The translations under genes were made by a program, and so were the position numbers. From an uncultured Prevotellaceae bacterium (lineage in GTDB: Bacteria > Bacteroidota > Bacteroidia > Bacteroidales > Bacteroidaceae), in contig CACWOS010000013.1 in NCBI GenBank assembly GCA_902762565.1, positions 1-57,366 of the forward strand: a DNA stretch of 57,366 nucleotides, read 5' to 3'. The notes beneath the pieces are model-generated. The model saw nothing but the letters and a program-made list of their open reading frames with translations, was not told the origin of the DNA and ran no database searches. The stretch's first letter is position 1, and the number at the start of each line of letters is the position of its first letter. Positions 15,242 to 24,194 of the stretch are shown here, piece after piece.

Positions 15242-15283
15242 CATTCAAATATTCAAGTATTCAACTAGGACAAGAAGGTTTTC
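15242..15283 (+). repeat. 42-bp dispersed repeat, copy 3
   Basis: CATTCAAATATTCAAGTATT followed by CAACTAGGACAAGAAGG, nearly identical to the complement of 743-784 and in the same orientation as 607-646. It is followed by an A/G-rich run of GTAAAA-type units up to the ATG at 15321. Copies 1 and 3 are direct repeats bounding about 14.6 kb. Confidence 0.8.
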
Positions 15284-15320
15284 CTAAAGGTAAAAAAGTA
15301 AAAAGGTAAAAAGTAAAATT

Positions 15321-15758
15321 ATGACACCACGAGGAATTCGTAATTGCAACCCACTGAATATCCGCAAAAGCAAGGATCAGTGGAAAGGTATGGCAGAGGC
15401 ACAAAATGACCGTGCTTTCTGCCAGTTCAAATCATTGGAATACGGCTGGCGGGCAGCGTTCTACCTGCTCACCCGCACGTACTATCACAAGTACCGATTG
15501 TATACCATCCGTACTATCATTCGTCGCTGGGCACCGGCATCCGAGAACAATACTGAGGCGTACATCAACAACGTCTCGAAGTTGACCGGTATCCTGCCAG
15601 ACGAGCCTCTCGGCATCCCCTCCGAACAGCCTTCGAGGTGGATGGCTCTCGGAGCTGCAATGGCTATCCAAGAAAACGGTACCAGTAGTCTCGACTACTT
15701 CGCCATGCTCCGAGGCTGGAACATGTGTCGCCAAGACGTGCAAGCAGGTAAATTGTAA
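15321..15758 (+). CDS. Lysozyme-like (phage structural protein P5-type) muralytic protein
   Basis: 145 residues, starting MTPRGIRNCNPLNIRKS with DQWKGM, FCQF and GWRAAFYLL. This matches the small phage-like lysozyme superfamily proteins that begin RGIRNxNPxNI and contain G-x-RA and RWAP-x-x-EN-x-T; ENNTEAYINNVSKLTG is present. They are predicted to cleave peptidoglycan glycan strands. No signal peptide is visible, as in phage endolysins. In related loci an N-acetylmuramoyl-L-alanine amidase often occupies this position beside the HU-like and primase-like genes, so this looks like a functional replacement. A strong terminator follows. Confidence 0.7.
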   Translation: MTPRGIRNCNPLNIRKSKDQWKGMAEAQNDRAFCQFKSLEYGWRAAFYLLTRTYYHKYRLYTIRTIIRRWAPASENNTEAYINNVSKLTGILPDEPLGIPSEQPSRWMALGAAMAIQENGTSSLDYFAMLRGWNMCRQDVQAGKL

Positions 15759-15789
15759 ATCTCTCATTGTTCTCATGACTATCATTAAG

Positions 15790-15824
15790 GACTTGCAGGC
15801 ATACGTGACTGCAAGTCTTTTTTT
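15790..15824 (+). terminator. Intrinsic terminator after the lysozyme-like gene
   Basis: GACTTGCAG (15790-15798) / CTGCAAGTC (15809-15817), followed by seven T residues. Confidence 0.9.
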
Positions 15825-15832
15825 GTTTGAAG

Positions 15833-15865
15833 ATAGCCAAATTCAGCATTATAGTAGTTGCTTGA
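15833..15865 (-). repeat. 33-bp fragment duplicated from the patatin gene
   Basis: Identical at 31 of 33 positions to 16562-16594, which encodes SGNYYNAEFGY in the adjacent patatin. On the minus strand the fragment reads SSNYYNAEFGY and then diverges. Homology stops abruptly on both sides. It marks either a remnant of a second patatin gene or a small duplication at the edge of the accessory region. Confidence 0.65.
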
Positions 15866-15995
15866 GAAGAATCCGGATTTTACGCTCGAGACCTATTTCC
15901 CCGCCATCATCGACAAGCGCGAACTCGACATCTGGTCGAATGATTACTTCCTGCAATTAGCTGATATGATTGTGTTTACTCATAAAAAGCCTTGA
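15862..15995 (+). pseudogene. Possible 3' remnant of an unidentified gene
   Basis: After an in-frame stop the plus strand reads LLEKNPDFTLETYFPAII, DKRELDIWSNDYFLQLAD and on to a TGA at 15993, with codon use typical of real genes here. There is no start and the last 20 nt overlap the convergent patatin gene, so it would be only the tail of a gene. I do not recognise the protein. Confidence 0.3.
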
Positions 15996-16857
15996 TGCGG
16001 TCTAAGTACTTCTCTCCCACCCTGCGTCCTTGTTCGTAGACTAGGCGCATCTGGGAGGCATCGTGGCTGATATGTCCGATGGGTATCTTGTCCTCAGGAC
16101 GTATCACGAGACAGCGGCCTTCCTGTTCTGCTTGCGCCACATACTGCAACTGGCGATTATACATCAGGTGGCGCTTGTCCATTGCCTCTATCATCTTCGG
16201 ATAATGGCGTAGTGACAGGCGCATCAGTGCCATCAGCTTGTTATGCTCCTTCTGATAACCAGCAGGTTGCGTCAGAATGACCACATTGCGATGATAGCCT
16301 ATCGACTCAAAATATTCCAATGGTATCGAGTCGGCTACGCCACCATCCAGCAGTTTTCTTCCTTGCAGTTCCACCACCTTTGAGGCCAGCGGCATCGATG
16401 CCGACGCACGTATCCAGTCATAGGTCTCCTCAGTTGCTTCTGACAACAACTGATAGACGGGACTGCCTGTCAGCACATCCGTGCATACCACATAGAACGC
16501 CATCGGATTCTTGTTGAACGCATCGTCATCGAAAACGTCCAGTTCTTTTGGCATTGTATGGTAGCCGAATTCAGCATTATAGTAGTTGCCTGAGGTCAGC
16601 CACGACTTCAAGCCACTATATCGGCTGTCGCGTGCATACTTCGTATTATATCGGATGGCGCGTCCCACCTGTCTCGACTTGTAGTTGCATCCAAAGGCAG
16701 CACCCGCAGAGACACCAATCAGTCCGTCTGGCCAGATGTCGTGTTCCATCATCACGTCTATGACACCTGCCGTCCACAAGCCTCGCATGGCACCACCTTC
16801 CAACACTAGTCCACGTTTCTCGTTTTCCATTTTACTCATACATTTCAATAGCCCCAT
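15976..16857 (-). CDS. Patatin-like phospholipase family protein
   Basis: 293 residues. The patatin signature is complete: glycine-rich RGLVLEGGAMRGLW, the nucleophile elbow GVSAG (Ser about 50) and the dyad aspartate in LLDGGVADS. Members are cytosolic or periplasmic lipid acyl hydrolases; the C-terminal region (RHLMYNRQLQYVAQAEQEGR, then IRPEDKIPIGHISHD) matches the Bacteroidales/Firmicutes patatin subfamily. No signal peptide. The start is uncertain: ATG at 16857, 16839 or 16830 are in frame, and the last (MENEKRGLVLEGG) is the commonest arrangement. It lies 4 nt after the GH9 gene and is the last gene of the long operon. Confidence 0.8.
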   Translation of the reverse strand: MGLLKCMSKMENEKRGLVLEGGAMRGLWTAGVIDVMMEHDIWPDGLIGVSAGAAFGCNYKSRQVGRAIRYNTKYARDSRYSGLKSWLTSGNYYNAEFGYHTMPKELDVFDDDAFNKNPMAFYVVCTDVLTGSPVYQLLSEATEETYDWIRASASMPLASKVVELQGRKLLDGGVADSIPLEYFESIGYHRNVVILTQPAGYQKEHNKLMALMRLSLRHYPKMIEAMDKRHLMYNRQLQYVAQAEQEGRCLVIRPEDKIPIGHISHDASQMRLVYEQGRRVGEKYLDRIKAFYE

Positions 16858-16861
16858 GAAT

Positions 16862-19402
16862 TCAATGGGTATTAGAAGACAAAGCTGCTAACACCAGGAA
16901 CATATAGTGCGAAGAGCCACCACCAAGGACATACTCTGTCTGTTGCCACAGGAAGGGGAACTCCAGCAGTTCAGGGAAGTCTGGACGTATCAGGGCTGTG
17001 CCGCTGACCACACCACCAGGGATATAGCTCCAGTCGGCCCTGTTAAGCCCATAGGCAACGGTAGCAGAACGTGCGCCAACGCCTGACGCAAACGATGCCG
17101 TATTGCTGCCAGGATGACAACCCAACACGAAATTCAAGGCATTATATATCGTCTCCTTTGGGAATATCTCTGGGTACGCGGCGTTCAAGAAGTGGTACTC
17201 AAAACCGAAACGCTGAATATCCCAGCCTGCTCCCCAGATACTCGGACGGTAGGGTACGCAATAAGGCGTCTCAGCAGCCTGTTTATCCAGGCTGGTCTTG
17301 TAGTCGGCAAGGGCAGCACGGAAAGCTGCGATGAACTGTTTCCACACTTTTTTCTCCTTGCTTTTAACGTCCCTCTCCAGACTCCTCTTCTCTAAATATT
17401 TGGCTATACGGGCCGTAAACCATGCTGTACGTCCGATGTTCTTGACGATGGCATCCTGCTGGCTGAGGATGAAATTGAGATATTCTGCATATCCTGTCGT
17501 CAGGTAGAGTTCTACGGCAACATGCAGTTTCAGGGCAGCCATCTGTGGTGGCAGCGTCGTCTGATGATAGATGTCTATGGCTATCTGGCGGCACTCAAAA
17601 CTCAGCTGCTTATTATAGTCGCGAAGCACACGGGCTGCGCCTGCCAATTGGGCTGCAGTAGAGAGCGCACGCATGGGATTGTCTTCCGTAAATATCCATC
17701 GGTCGTCATCATTGGGCTGTCCATCAGTCATGGCTGCTGCATCGCCTAACATAGCGTATTGTCGTAGTGTGCTACAGATAATGCCACGATAAAGACGTCC
17801 CAGCGCCTGATAGCTGCGCACAACGGTCAGGGCACCGTTTTCTACCTGCTGAAGGATATCGTTTTTCCCGTCGGGCTCATGAATCTCCACACGATGGTGC
17901 TTCTGGTCGATGGTTGTGACGTCAATCGCTGGATAGAATTGCTCGAAAGCCAATGCCAGGATGTAGGCCTCGCCAGCCTGCGACTCTACACGAAGGTCAA
18001 AGTCGCCAGCATCGTGCCACCCACCAATGTTCACACCAGGAACGCGATCTCCTTCCTTAAACTTAGAGAGTCCTGGGCGCTGGTCGTAGCCGTCTATATG
18101 GTTACCCACGCGAGCCATGAGTGCATCGTCCATGTGACAGGCATCATGCCAAATACGATACTTCTCAGAGACACGCATATGACACATCTGCACAGGCAGG
18201 AAATATTCAATCACGGGTTGCCACACGCCACGGTCATAGACATCTTCTGCAATACGGAATACGCTGGACACAGACTTTCCGTAACGCACTTGATAGAGCC
18301 CTGGTTCAGTAATGTCGTTGAAATCTGCGGTGAGATAACGATAGCGCAGGAAATTGCCCCAGACGTGTGGTGTGGTTGTACGGCAGATGGTTTCCCTGTC
18401 AGCCTCAATACGCACAAGCTGGACATCGCCAACGGTAGTCTCACGCTTGTCCGTCTCGATGACCACACGCTTCGGCTGCTGTGGCAGATAGCCCACCTGC
18501 GAGGTCTGGATAACAGCAGGATAGCGCCAGTTGGTGTCGACGGTTGGCGTTATGAGCCATTTCACGGCACCTTTCGTTGCCCCACGGGCAATCTCGCTAC
18601 GCAGCACAAACCACCCGTTGTTGTGGTTCATACGTCCATCGTAAAGCTTCAGGTCACCCGTCATGGACTCTACCGTCAGACGTTGGCTTGGGTCATCAGG
18701 TCTGGAGGTAAACCGGCGACCTACAGCATAGGGTTCGGCTATGATGTCGTCAGCACGCAGCGGACTATATCCTTTACCGTCGAGTTGAGCCAAGTCGGCT
18801 TTCTGACCACGACCTTTGAAGTAATTGCCATCATGCCCTCGATTGGTAGACTGCCTTAACAGAGGTCCATTGGGTTGCTGCGGATAGATGCCACCCTTGC
18901 CGTCCATCAGCCACGGTTTTCCAAAAAGCCAGCCTGGATAAAACTCCAAGTTAAATCCAACCTTGCCAAGCAAGAATTCTGGCACAGGAGTATCCAAGTC
19001 AACAGTTACAAGGATGCCCTTGCCCTGTGGCTCCACATTGACAGTATAGTTGACGTGCCAATCAGGATAGACCATCGGATTGAAACCCGTCAGATGGCGC
19101 GATGAGTCTGGATAGCAGAGCGTTGTCACAATGCGTCCACCGTCCACCTTCCTGCTCAGTTGTTTGGACACAGGTTGCCATTGGCCTGGTGTCGCTTCCA
19201 GTCTGATGTCGCCATTGGTCGCAATACGCTGACCATTCATGATAACGCAGACACCACCCTGATGTCCTTCAGGATAGAAATCGCTGAACACCATCACGTC
19301 AGTGCCACCAGCATTAAAGTATCCGTCGCTGTTCAACTGAAAAGTCTGCGCAGATAACGTCAGGGGGACCATCGCAAAAATGGCCATCAATAGCTTCTTC
19401 AT
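16862..19402 (-). CDS. Glycoside hydrolase family 9 endoglucanase, secreted
   Basis: 846 residues from the ATG at 19402, which gives a proper signal peptide (MKKLLMAIFAMVPLTLSAQ); the longer frame overlaps the upstream gene. After a beta-rich N-terminal region there is an Ig-like cellulase-N domain (VIQTSQVGYLPQQPKRVVIE) and then the GH9 (alpha/alpha)6 barrel. It carries the catalytic-base motif GGWHDAGDFD (about residue 460) and a C-terminal block GGVVSGTALIRPDFPEL with the presumed acid Glu in WQQTEYV (about 822). GH9 enzymes cleave beta-1,4-glucans such as cellulose or lichenan; in Bacteroidales they act in the periplasm or outer membrane. It sits 7 nt after guanine deaminase in a signalling operon, an unusual setting for a glycanase. 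Confidence 0.8.
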   Translation of the reverse strand: MKKLLMAIFAMVPLTLSAQTFQLNSDGYFNAGGTDVMVFSDFYPEGHQGGVCVIMNGQRIATNGDIRLEATPGQWQPVSKQLSRKVDGGRIVTTLCYPDSSRHLTGFNPMVYPDWHVNYTVNVEPQGKGILVTVDLDTPVPEFLLGKVGFNLEFYPGWLFGKPWLMDGKGGIYPQQPNGPLLRQSTNRGHDGNYFKGRGQKADLAQLDGKGYSPLRADDIIAEPYAVGRRFTSRPDDPSQRLTVESMTGDLKLYDGRMNHNNGWFVLRSEIARGATKGAVKWLITPTVDTNWRYPAVIQTSQVGYLPQQPKRVVIETDKRETTVGDVQLVRIEADRETICRTTTPHVWGNFLRYRYLTADFNDITEPGLYQVRYGKSVSSVFRIAEDVYDRGVWQPVIEYFLPVQMCHMRVSEKYRIWHDACHMDDALMARVGNHIDGYDQRPGLSKFKEGDRVPGVNIGGWHDAGDFDLRVESQAGEAYILALAFEQFYPAIDVTTIDQKHHRVEIHEPDGKNDILQQVENGALTVVRSYQALGRLYRGIICSTLRQYAMLGDAAAMTDGQPNDDDRWIFTEDNPMRALSTAAQLAGAARVLRDYNKQLSFECRQIAIDIYHQTTLPPQMAALKLHVAVELYLTTGYAEYLNFILSQQDAIVKNIGRTAWFTARIAKYLEKRSLERDVKSKEKKVWKQFIAAFRAALADYKTSLDKQAAETPYCVPYRPSIWGAGWDIQRFGFEYHFLNAAYPEIFPKETIYNALNFVLGCHPGSNTASFASGVGARSATVAYGLNRADWSYIPGGVVSGTALIRPDFPELLEFPFLWQQTEYVLGGGSSHYMFLVLAALSSNTH

Positions 19403-19409
19403 GATATTC

Positions 19410-20684
19410 TCAGATGATGGTTGGCTCTCCCACCTCTTGACCACGACAGAAGCGACGGACAATCTGACGATCGTCGCCCAGATAGATGAAACGCTCCAGA
19501 CGGTGCAACAGCGAGTAATTATCGAAATTCAGTACCTTGTCGTCGATGACGAGTGCATCGAACTCATAACCAGGCTCGAAGCTACCCACCTTGCCGAAGA
19601 AGCTGCCAGCTGACTTCGTAGCAATCCAGAAGATTTCGGGCAGCGTGAGGAACGCTTTGCTTTTGTCCTGCTGGTAGTGCATCTTGCTGACCTGAATGGC
19701 ATAGACCAGCATGCGGAACATGTTGAGGTCGTGGCCACCGCTGATGTCGCTACCCAGACCGATAGGCAAGCCTTCATCGAGGAACGTGCGGACGGGTGCC
19801 AGACCAGACGACAGGTTGAAGTTCGATGTGGGACAATGGGCCACCATCACGTGGTTGCGCTTCATCAGTTCCAGTTCGGCACCATTAGTCCATACGCAGT
19901 GGGCCATGATGGTCGGCGTTTGTCCGAAGAGTCCGTAGCGGTTGTAAGCGTCGCCATAGCTGGTGCTCTCCTTCTCCAGTTCTGCCACCCAGGCAATCTC
20001 AGAAGTGTTTTCCGACAAGTGCGACTGTACTGGCAAACGATACGTGTTAGCCAGCCTGCCACAAGCTTTCAGCAACTCTGGCGTACATGACGGTACGAAA
20101 CGTGGTGTGATGATAGGACGTACCAACGCATTAGGCTGGTTGAATTCGGCTATCAGCATCTCGTTACCCTTCACGGCATCCTCCACGTCTTCACTAAGTG
20201 CGTCAGGACAATTGCGGTTCATGGCAACCTTTCCTACCAAAGCACCCATGCCGGCTTCCTGATACAGCTTCATCAGCAGACGAGTACTCTCTGTATGCAC
20301 CGTGCCAAAGACTACGCTACGCATGGTGCCAAACAGCCACTGGGTGTGCAGAAAGCGGCGATACATGCGCTCGGCATAGTGGACGTCGGCATACTTCGAC
20401 TCTTCAGGGAAGGTATAGTTCTGCAACCAAGGCAACAGTTCCAAATCCATAGCAACGCCTTGATTGCGCACCTGTGGGGCATGCACATGCATATCGTTCA
20501 TGGCAGGAATCAGCAGACAATCGCCGAAGTCTGTTACCTCGGCATCCTGACCTCCCACCTCAGCCAAGTCGTTAGAAACACCTGTCACGCGACCGTCTTC
20601 CACAGCCACATAACCATTCTCAAACACCTCAAAATGATCCTTTTCCTTTGTAAAGAGGATATGTGCTTTATATACCTTTTTCAT
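19410..20684 (-). CDS. guaD: Guanine deaminase (amidohydrolase superfamily)
   Basis: 424 residues. Metal- and substrate-binding motifs of guanine deaminase are present: MHVHAPQ (His66, His68), a downstream PRFVPSCT, QSHLSENTSEI, MAHCVW and GLGSDISGG. It converts guanine to xanthine and ammonia with a catalytic zinc in the cytosol, a step of purine salvage and nitrogen release. It lies 10 nt downstream of the alarmone synthetase gene, so guanine catabolism is co-transcribed with guanine-nucleotide signalling genes. Length fits the family. Confidence 0.85.
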   Translation of the reverse strand: MKKVYKAHILFTKEKDHFEVFENGYVAVEDGRVTGVSNDLAEVGGQDAEVTDFGDCLLIPAMNDMHVHAPQVRNQGVAMDLELLPWLQNYTFPEESKYADVHYAERMYRRFLHTQWLFGTMRSVVFGTVHTESTRLLMKLYQEAGMGALVGKVAMNRNCPDALSEDVEDAVKGNEMLIAEFNQPNALVRPIITPRFVPSCTPELLKACGRLANTYRLPVQSHLSENTSEIAWVAELEKESTSYGDAYNRYGLFGQTPTIMAHCVWTNGAELELMKRNHVMVAHCPTSNFNLSSGLAPVRTFLDEGLPIGLGSDISGGHDLNMFRMLVYAIQVSKMHYQQDKSKAFLTLPEIFWIATKSAGSFFGKVGSFEPGYEFDALVIDDKVLNFDNYSLLHRLERFIYLGDDRQIVRRFCRGQEVGEPTII

Positions 20685-20694
20685 AATGATCGAT

Positions 20695-21777
20695 TTAGAT
20701 TTGATAAATTGAAGGATGAATAAACGAAAGAGTTGCTGCCTTTTTAATCACGGCATCGGCCTGGCGAGCATTAGCCTTCTGTTCGCCATAGAGCGTATCA
20801 TAGATGGCCTTGATGGCAGCATGTCCGCCACCGTTCTTCAGCGCGTGGACGAAGCAGAGATTCTGGATGCCGACGTACTCGGAAAGGATGTCGAGGTCTG
20901 TCATAGCCAGTGAGCTAAGTGCCAACTGGTAGGCATCGTCCTCGTTGTTGTGGATGAAGTTCTCAACATCGCCAAGCGTTTTGAAGCCGAAACTGACAAG
21001 TACATCGGTAAAGGGCAGCAGCGAGACAGGAATGATGTCGGCCTGATTAACGGCAGCGATACGCTGGTTGAGACGGTCAAAGGGGTGCGTCTTCAGGTAG
21101 TCGCGGAATGTGTCGTTATTCAGGGGCACACGGTCTAATCGGCCTGAGGATACAAGGTTCTGAACCTCGCGCGAGTATCGACTCATCATAGTGCGGATAC
21201 GGCTAAACTCGTCGTCAGCCAATTCGAGCATACCAGCCAGACGACTGAACTGTCGGAGAAATTCTGGTGGCAGTTGCACAGAAGCCTTATAGCCGATATC
21301 ATGCTCCATAGCCGACCATGCATGTTGCAGAATGGTTCGCATCTGTATCTCAAAGGGGATGTCGCTCATCTCTCCCTCGCGTAGCCTACAAATGTAATGC
21401 AGCGAGTTATAGCCGAAACTGGTCAGATCGTGTCGTTTGCGCTTGTCGACAGAGTTTTTCCAATCGACGCGGAACATTTGTTTCACCAGCGTTGCCACCT
21501 TATCGACATCATCGGTAAAGAAGGTCACTATACGCACACCCAACAGGTCTGTCACGTCGCTGATATCCTTATATTTCTGGCCTTTGCGCTCCAGTTTTCC
21601 AATGAACGACTGCTCTGTTTTGATGCGGTGCTCCAGCGTATTGAGTTCTATGCCCATATGCTCCAAGGCGTCTGACAACATCGTATAAACCTGCTGTTCC
21701 AACTCCTGAAGGCGAGGCAATAAATCATGGTACTGGCCTAACAGCATCTCGCCATGCATATCCAACTGATTCTCCAT
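20695..21777 (-). CDS. RelA/SpoT synthetase-domain protein (small (p)ppGpp synthetase type)
   Basis: 360 residues. The synthetase motifs are clear: DLLGVRIVTFF (77-87), RKRHDLTSFGYNSLHYICRL (113-132) and FEIQMRTILQHAWSAMEHDI with the catalytic Glu143. There is no HD hydrolase domain and no TGS/ACT region, so it is longer than a minimal SAS but lacks the Rel regulatory half; the C-terminal 150 residues are helical. It should transfer pyrophosphate from ATP to GDP/GTP. The gene lies 8 nt after a separate HD hydrolase gene, so synthesis and degradation are encoded in tandem and probably balanced by co-expression; a toxin-like alarmone synthetase with its hydrolase antidote is an alternative reading. 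Confidence 0.8.
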   Translation of the reverse strand: MENQLDMHGEMLLGQYHDLLPRLQELEQQVYTMLSDALEHMGIELNTLEHRIKTEQSFIGKLERKGQKYKDISDVTDLLGVRIVTFFTDDVDKVATLVKQMFRVDWKNSVDKRKRHDLTSFGYNSLHYICRLREGEMSDIPFEIQMRTILQHAWSAMEHDIGYKASVQLPPEFLRQFSRLAGMLELADDEFSRIRTMMSRYSREVQNLVSSGRLDRVPLNNDTFRDYLKTHPFDRLNQRIAAVNQADIIPVSLLPFTDVLVSFGFKTLGDVENFIHNNEDDAYQLALSSLAMTDLDILSEYVGIQNLCFVHALKNGGGHAAIKAIYDTLYGEQKANARQADAVIKKAATLSFIHPSIYQI

Positions 21778-21785
21778 ATATACTC

Positions 21786-22364
21786 TTATTTAGTGAATAC
21801 TTGATTGATAAGTTGCTCGAACTCTTTGTAGGCAAACGTGTCTTGCAGTTCGCGCAGAGCTTCGGCCAGTCCACGATAATGCCACTCATGGTCCTTGCGA
21901 TTTTTTACGCGAAAGAGATTCCAGAGGGCATCGCCTTGCATGACATAGTCACGTGCAATAGCCCGCATGTTGGAAAGCTTGTCGCCCATAGCCACTATCT
22001 TGGCATCGTGCGAACTGGCAGCAATACGGTCTATAGCAGCCTGCTTGCGAACATACCAACTGTCCTCGGCATTCATGTCCTGAACAGGTATGTCGCTATC
22101 AGCAGCCACGAGTGAGGCTATACGGTCGCCAAACTCAGCACGAATCTGGTCTATTGTGACATCAGTATCCTCTACGGTATCGTGCAGGGCTGCTGCTGCC
22201 AAGAGTTCCTGATCAGACGTCATCGTAGCCACAATCGTCACAGCCTCCAAGGGGTGAACAATATAGGGGAATCCCTTGCCTCGACGCTCAGTACCGGCAT
22301 GGGCACGGAGAGCGAACACGATAGCGCGATCAAGGAGTGCAGTATCTAATGGTTTGTTTGCCAT
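21786..22364 (-). CDS. HD-domain (p)ppGpp hydrolase-like protein (Mesh1/SpoT-HD type)
   Basis: 192 residues. The SpoT-type HD fold is visible: RAHAGTERRGKGFPYIVHP (His21, His37), LHDTVEDTD (His61-Asp62) and MGDKLSNMRAIARDY. Stand-alone enzymes of this type hydrolyse (p)ppGpp 3'-pyrophosphate with Mn. It is 6 nt downstream of the permease gene and 8 nt upstream of the synthetase, consistent with a matched hydrolase-synthetase pair. HD proteins may also act on other nucleotides, so the exact substrate is inferred from context. Confidence 0.75.
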   Translation of the reverse strand: MANKPLDTALLDRAIVFALRAHAGTERRGKGFPYIVHPLEAVTIVATMTSDQELLAAAALHDTVEDTDVTIDQIRAEFGDRIASLVAADSDIPVQDMNAEDSWYVRKQAAIDRIAASSHDAKIVAMGDKLSNMRAIARDYVMQGDALWNLFRVKNRKDHEWHYRGLAEALRELQDTFAYKEFEQLINQVFTK

Positions 22365-22370
22365 ATATAT

Positions 22371-24164
22371 TTATTGCAGTGGTACCAACGGATAGACAAT
22401 ATTCACAATGAAGATATTGGCGGCAAGGATGATGAGATTCATCAGCAGGCCAATGCGCATAAAGTCGCTGAAACGATAGCCACCAGGACCATAGACCAGC
22501 ATGTGGGTAGGCGAACCGATGGGGGTAGCAAAGCTGCTGCTGACGCTGACCATCAGAGCCACGAGGAAGGGGAACGGATCGTAGCCTAGCTTCTCGGCTG
22601 CCTCGTACATGATGGGGAAGAACATGGCACCTGCCGCCGTATTCGATATAAACTCTGTGATGAACGTGCCGACTAAGCAGACAGCAGTCATGACGACAAT
22701 CGGATTGGTGCCGCAGACGTCGAGAATGCCATTGGCCAACCATTCGGCAATGCCCGTCTTCTGGATGGCAAGGCCGAGGACAGCACTACCAGCAAAGACC
22801 ATGAGAATATCCCAGTTGATGGCTCGCATGGCTTGCTCCATGTTACAGCAACGGCAGATGAGCATCGCTGCAGCAGCAAGGAAAGCACATTGCAACAGGG
22901 ACATGACGCCAAATGCCGAGAGGGCAACCATCGCAATCATGATGGCTGTAGAGATCAATGTACCATATCCGATGTTAGGCACGTCAGCAGAATCGAAGAA
23001 ATGGAGGTCGTTCTTCAAAGTATTCGTATTGAAGTTGATCTGCTTCGGACATACTAACAGCAGCGTGTCGCCAGCCTGCAGCACTACGTTTCGAGGTGCC
23101 TCATTGATACGCTCACCGCGTCGGGCTACAGCTGCCAGCATCACATTGTTATCCTTCTCAAACGTACTGCCGCCGATGGTCGTACCTATCAGACGGCTAC
23201 CGAAGGTGATGTATGCCGTGTGCAGTCGATAATCGTCTACCTCGTCGATAGAGAAGATATGGTGGTCGGAACTTACCAACTTGTGGGAAGACGCTATATC
23301 AATCAGCTCGTCAATGCGTCCGGCATAGACCAGATGGTCACCACCCATGATAGGCTCGTCCTCCATGATGGGTAATGGTGTATCGTCGAAGTGATGCATC
23401 TCTATCAGACTGCCACCTTTGACATGAAAGAGCCCAGCCTCGCCCAACGTCTGGCCGATATAAGGATTGTCCGACGGAACCTGGAATTCCACGGTGTAGT
23501 CGCCAATCGATTCGAAGGCACTCTCAGAAGCCTTACGATCAGGCAGTAGTTTACGCATGGCGATAATCGACAGCACGCCGACAGCCAGACAGAACAGGCC
23601 AGGAATCGTCGTTGTCAGGATGTTCATAGCCTCACCGGTCTTCTCCTCGTAGAGTCCGCTGATAATCAGGTTCGGCGGCGTACCAATCAGGGTACACACA
23701 CCACCCATGCCTGAGGCATAGCTCAGGGGAATCAGCAGTTTCGAAGGCGAAATACCGAGCTTCTTAGCCCACATCTTAACGATGTTGACGAAGAGCGTGA
23801 CTACCGTTGTATTACTGAGGAACGAGCTGAGGAAAGCTACAGGCAGCATGAGTCGCGTCACAGCCTTAGAATAGCTATTGGGTGTGCCCAGCAGATGCTT
23901 GACAATCCATTGTAATACGCCAGTATGTGTCAGTCCTGCCACCACGACGAAGAGCACGCCGACGGTAACGACTGATGTGCTACTGAAACCTGAGAACGCG
24001 TCCTTTGCGTCTAGCACACCTGTGACGTAGAGCACACCAATGGCACCAAGGAACACTAAATCGGAGCGCCACTTGGTAAATAATAAGATAGTGAACATGC
24101 CCAGCACCGTGACGATGGTAATCCAGGCATCAAGGCTAAAGCCTAAAAACAGAAACGATTCCAT
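22371..24164 (-). CDS. SLC13-type permease with central TrkA-C (RCK-C) domains
   Basis: 597 residues. Two blocks of membrane helices (about 1-210 and 400-597) carry the SLC13/ArsB-NhaD superfamily hallmarks, such as LSSFLSNTTVVTLFV, MGGVCTLIGTPPNLI and, in the second half, EFISNTAAGAMFFPI and FATPIGSPTHMLVYGPGGY. A central soluble part contains two TrkA-C-like units (DNPYIGQTLGEAGLF, GTTIGGSTFEKDNNVMLAAV). Relatives carry sodium-coupled sulfate or dicarboxylates; the substrate here is not determined. It sits between the TonB receptor and the HD hydrolase genes, in the inner membrane, completing an outer-to-inner membrane import pair. Confidence 0.75.
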   Translation of the reverse strand: MESFLFLGFSLDAWITIVTVLGMFTILLFTKWRSDLVFLGAIGVLYVTGVLDAKDAFSGFSSTSVVTVGVLFVVVAGLTHTGVLQWIVKHLLGTPNSYSKAVTRLMLPVAFLSSFLSNTTVVTLFVNIVKMWAKKLGISPSKLLIPLSYASGMGGVCTLIGTPPNLIISGLYEEKTGEAMNILTTTIPGLFCLAVGVLSIIAMRKLLPDRKASESAFESIGDYTVEFQVPSDNPYIGQTLGEAGLFHVKGGSLIEMHHFDDTPLPIMEDEPIMGGDHLVYAGRIDELIDIASSHKLVSSDHHIFSIDEVDDYRLHTAYITFGSRLIGTTIGGSTFEKDNNVMLAAVARRGERINEAPRNVVLQAGDTLLLVCPKQINFNTNTLKNDLHFFDSADVPNIGYGTLISTAIMIAMVALSAFGVMSLLQCAFLAAAAMLICRCCNMEQAMRAINWDILMVFAGSAVLGLAIQKTGIAEWLANGILDVCGTNPIVVMTAVCLVGTFITEFISNTAAGAMFFPIMYEAAEKLGYDPFPFLVALMVSVSSSFATPIGSPTHMLVYGPGGYRFSDFMRIGLLMNLIILAANIFIVNIVYPLVPLQ

Positions 24165-24194
24165 TATTGACTAAATGCTTATACTTTTTATTCT

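Noticed and set aside
17879-18859. 326-codon open frame on the plus strand
   Set aside because: It lies wholly opposite the GH9 gene, which has signal peptide and catalytic motifs; the plus-strand product has no recognisable features.
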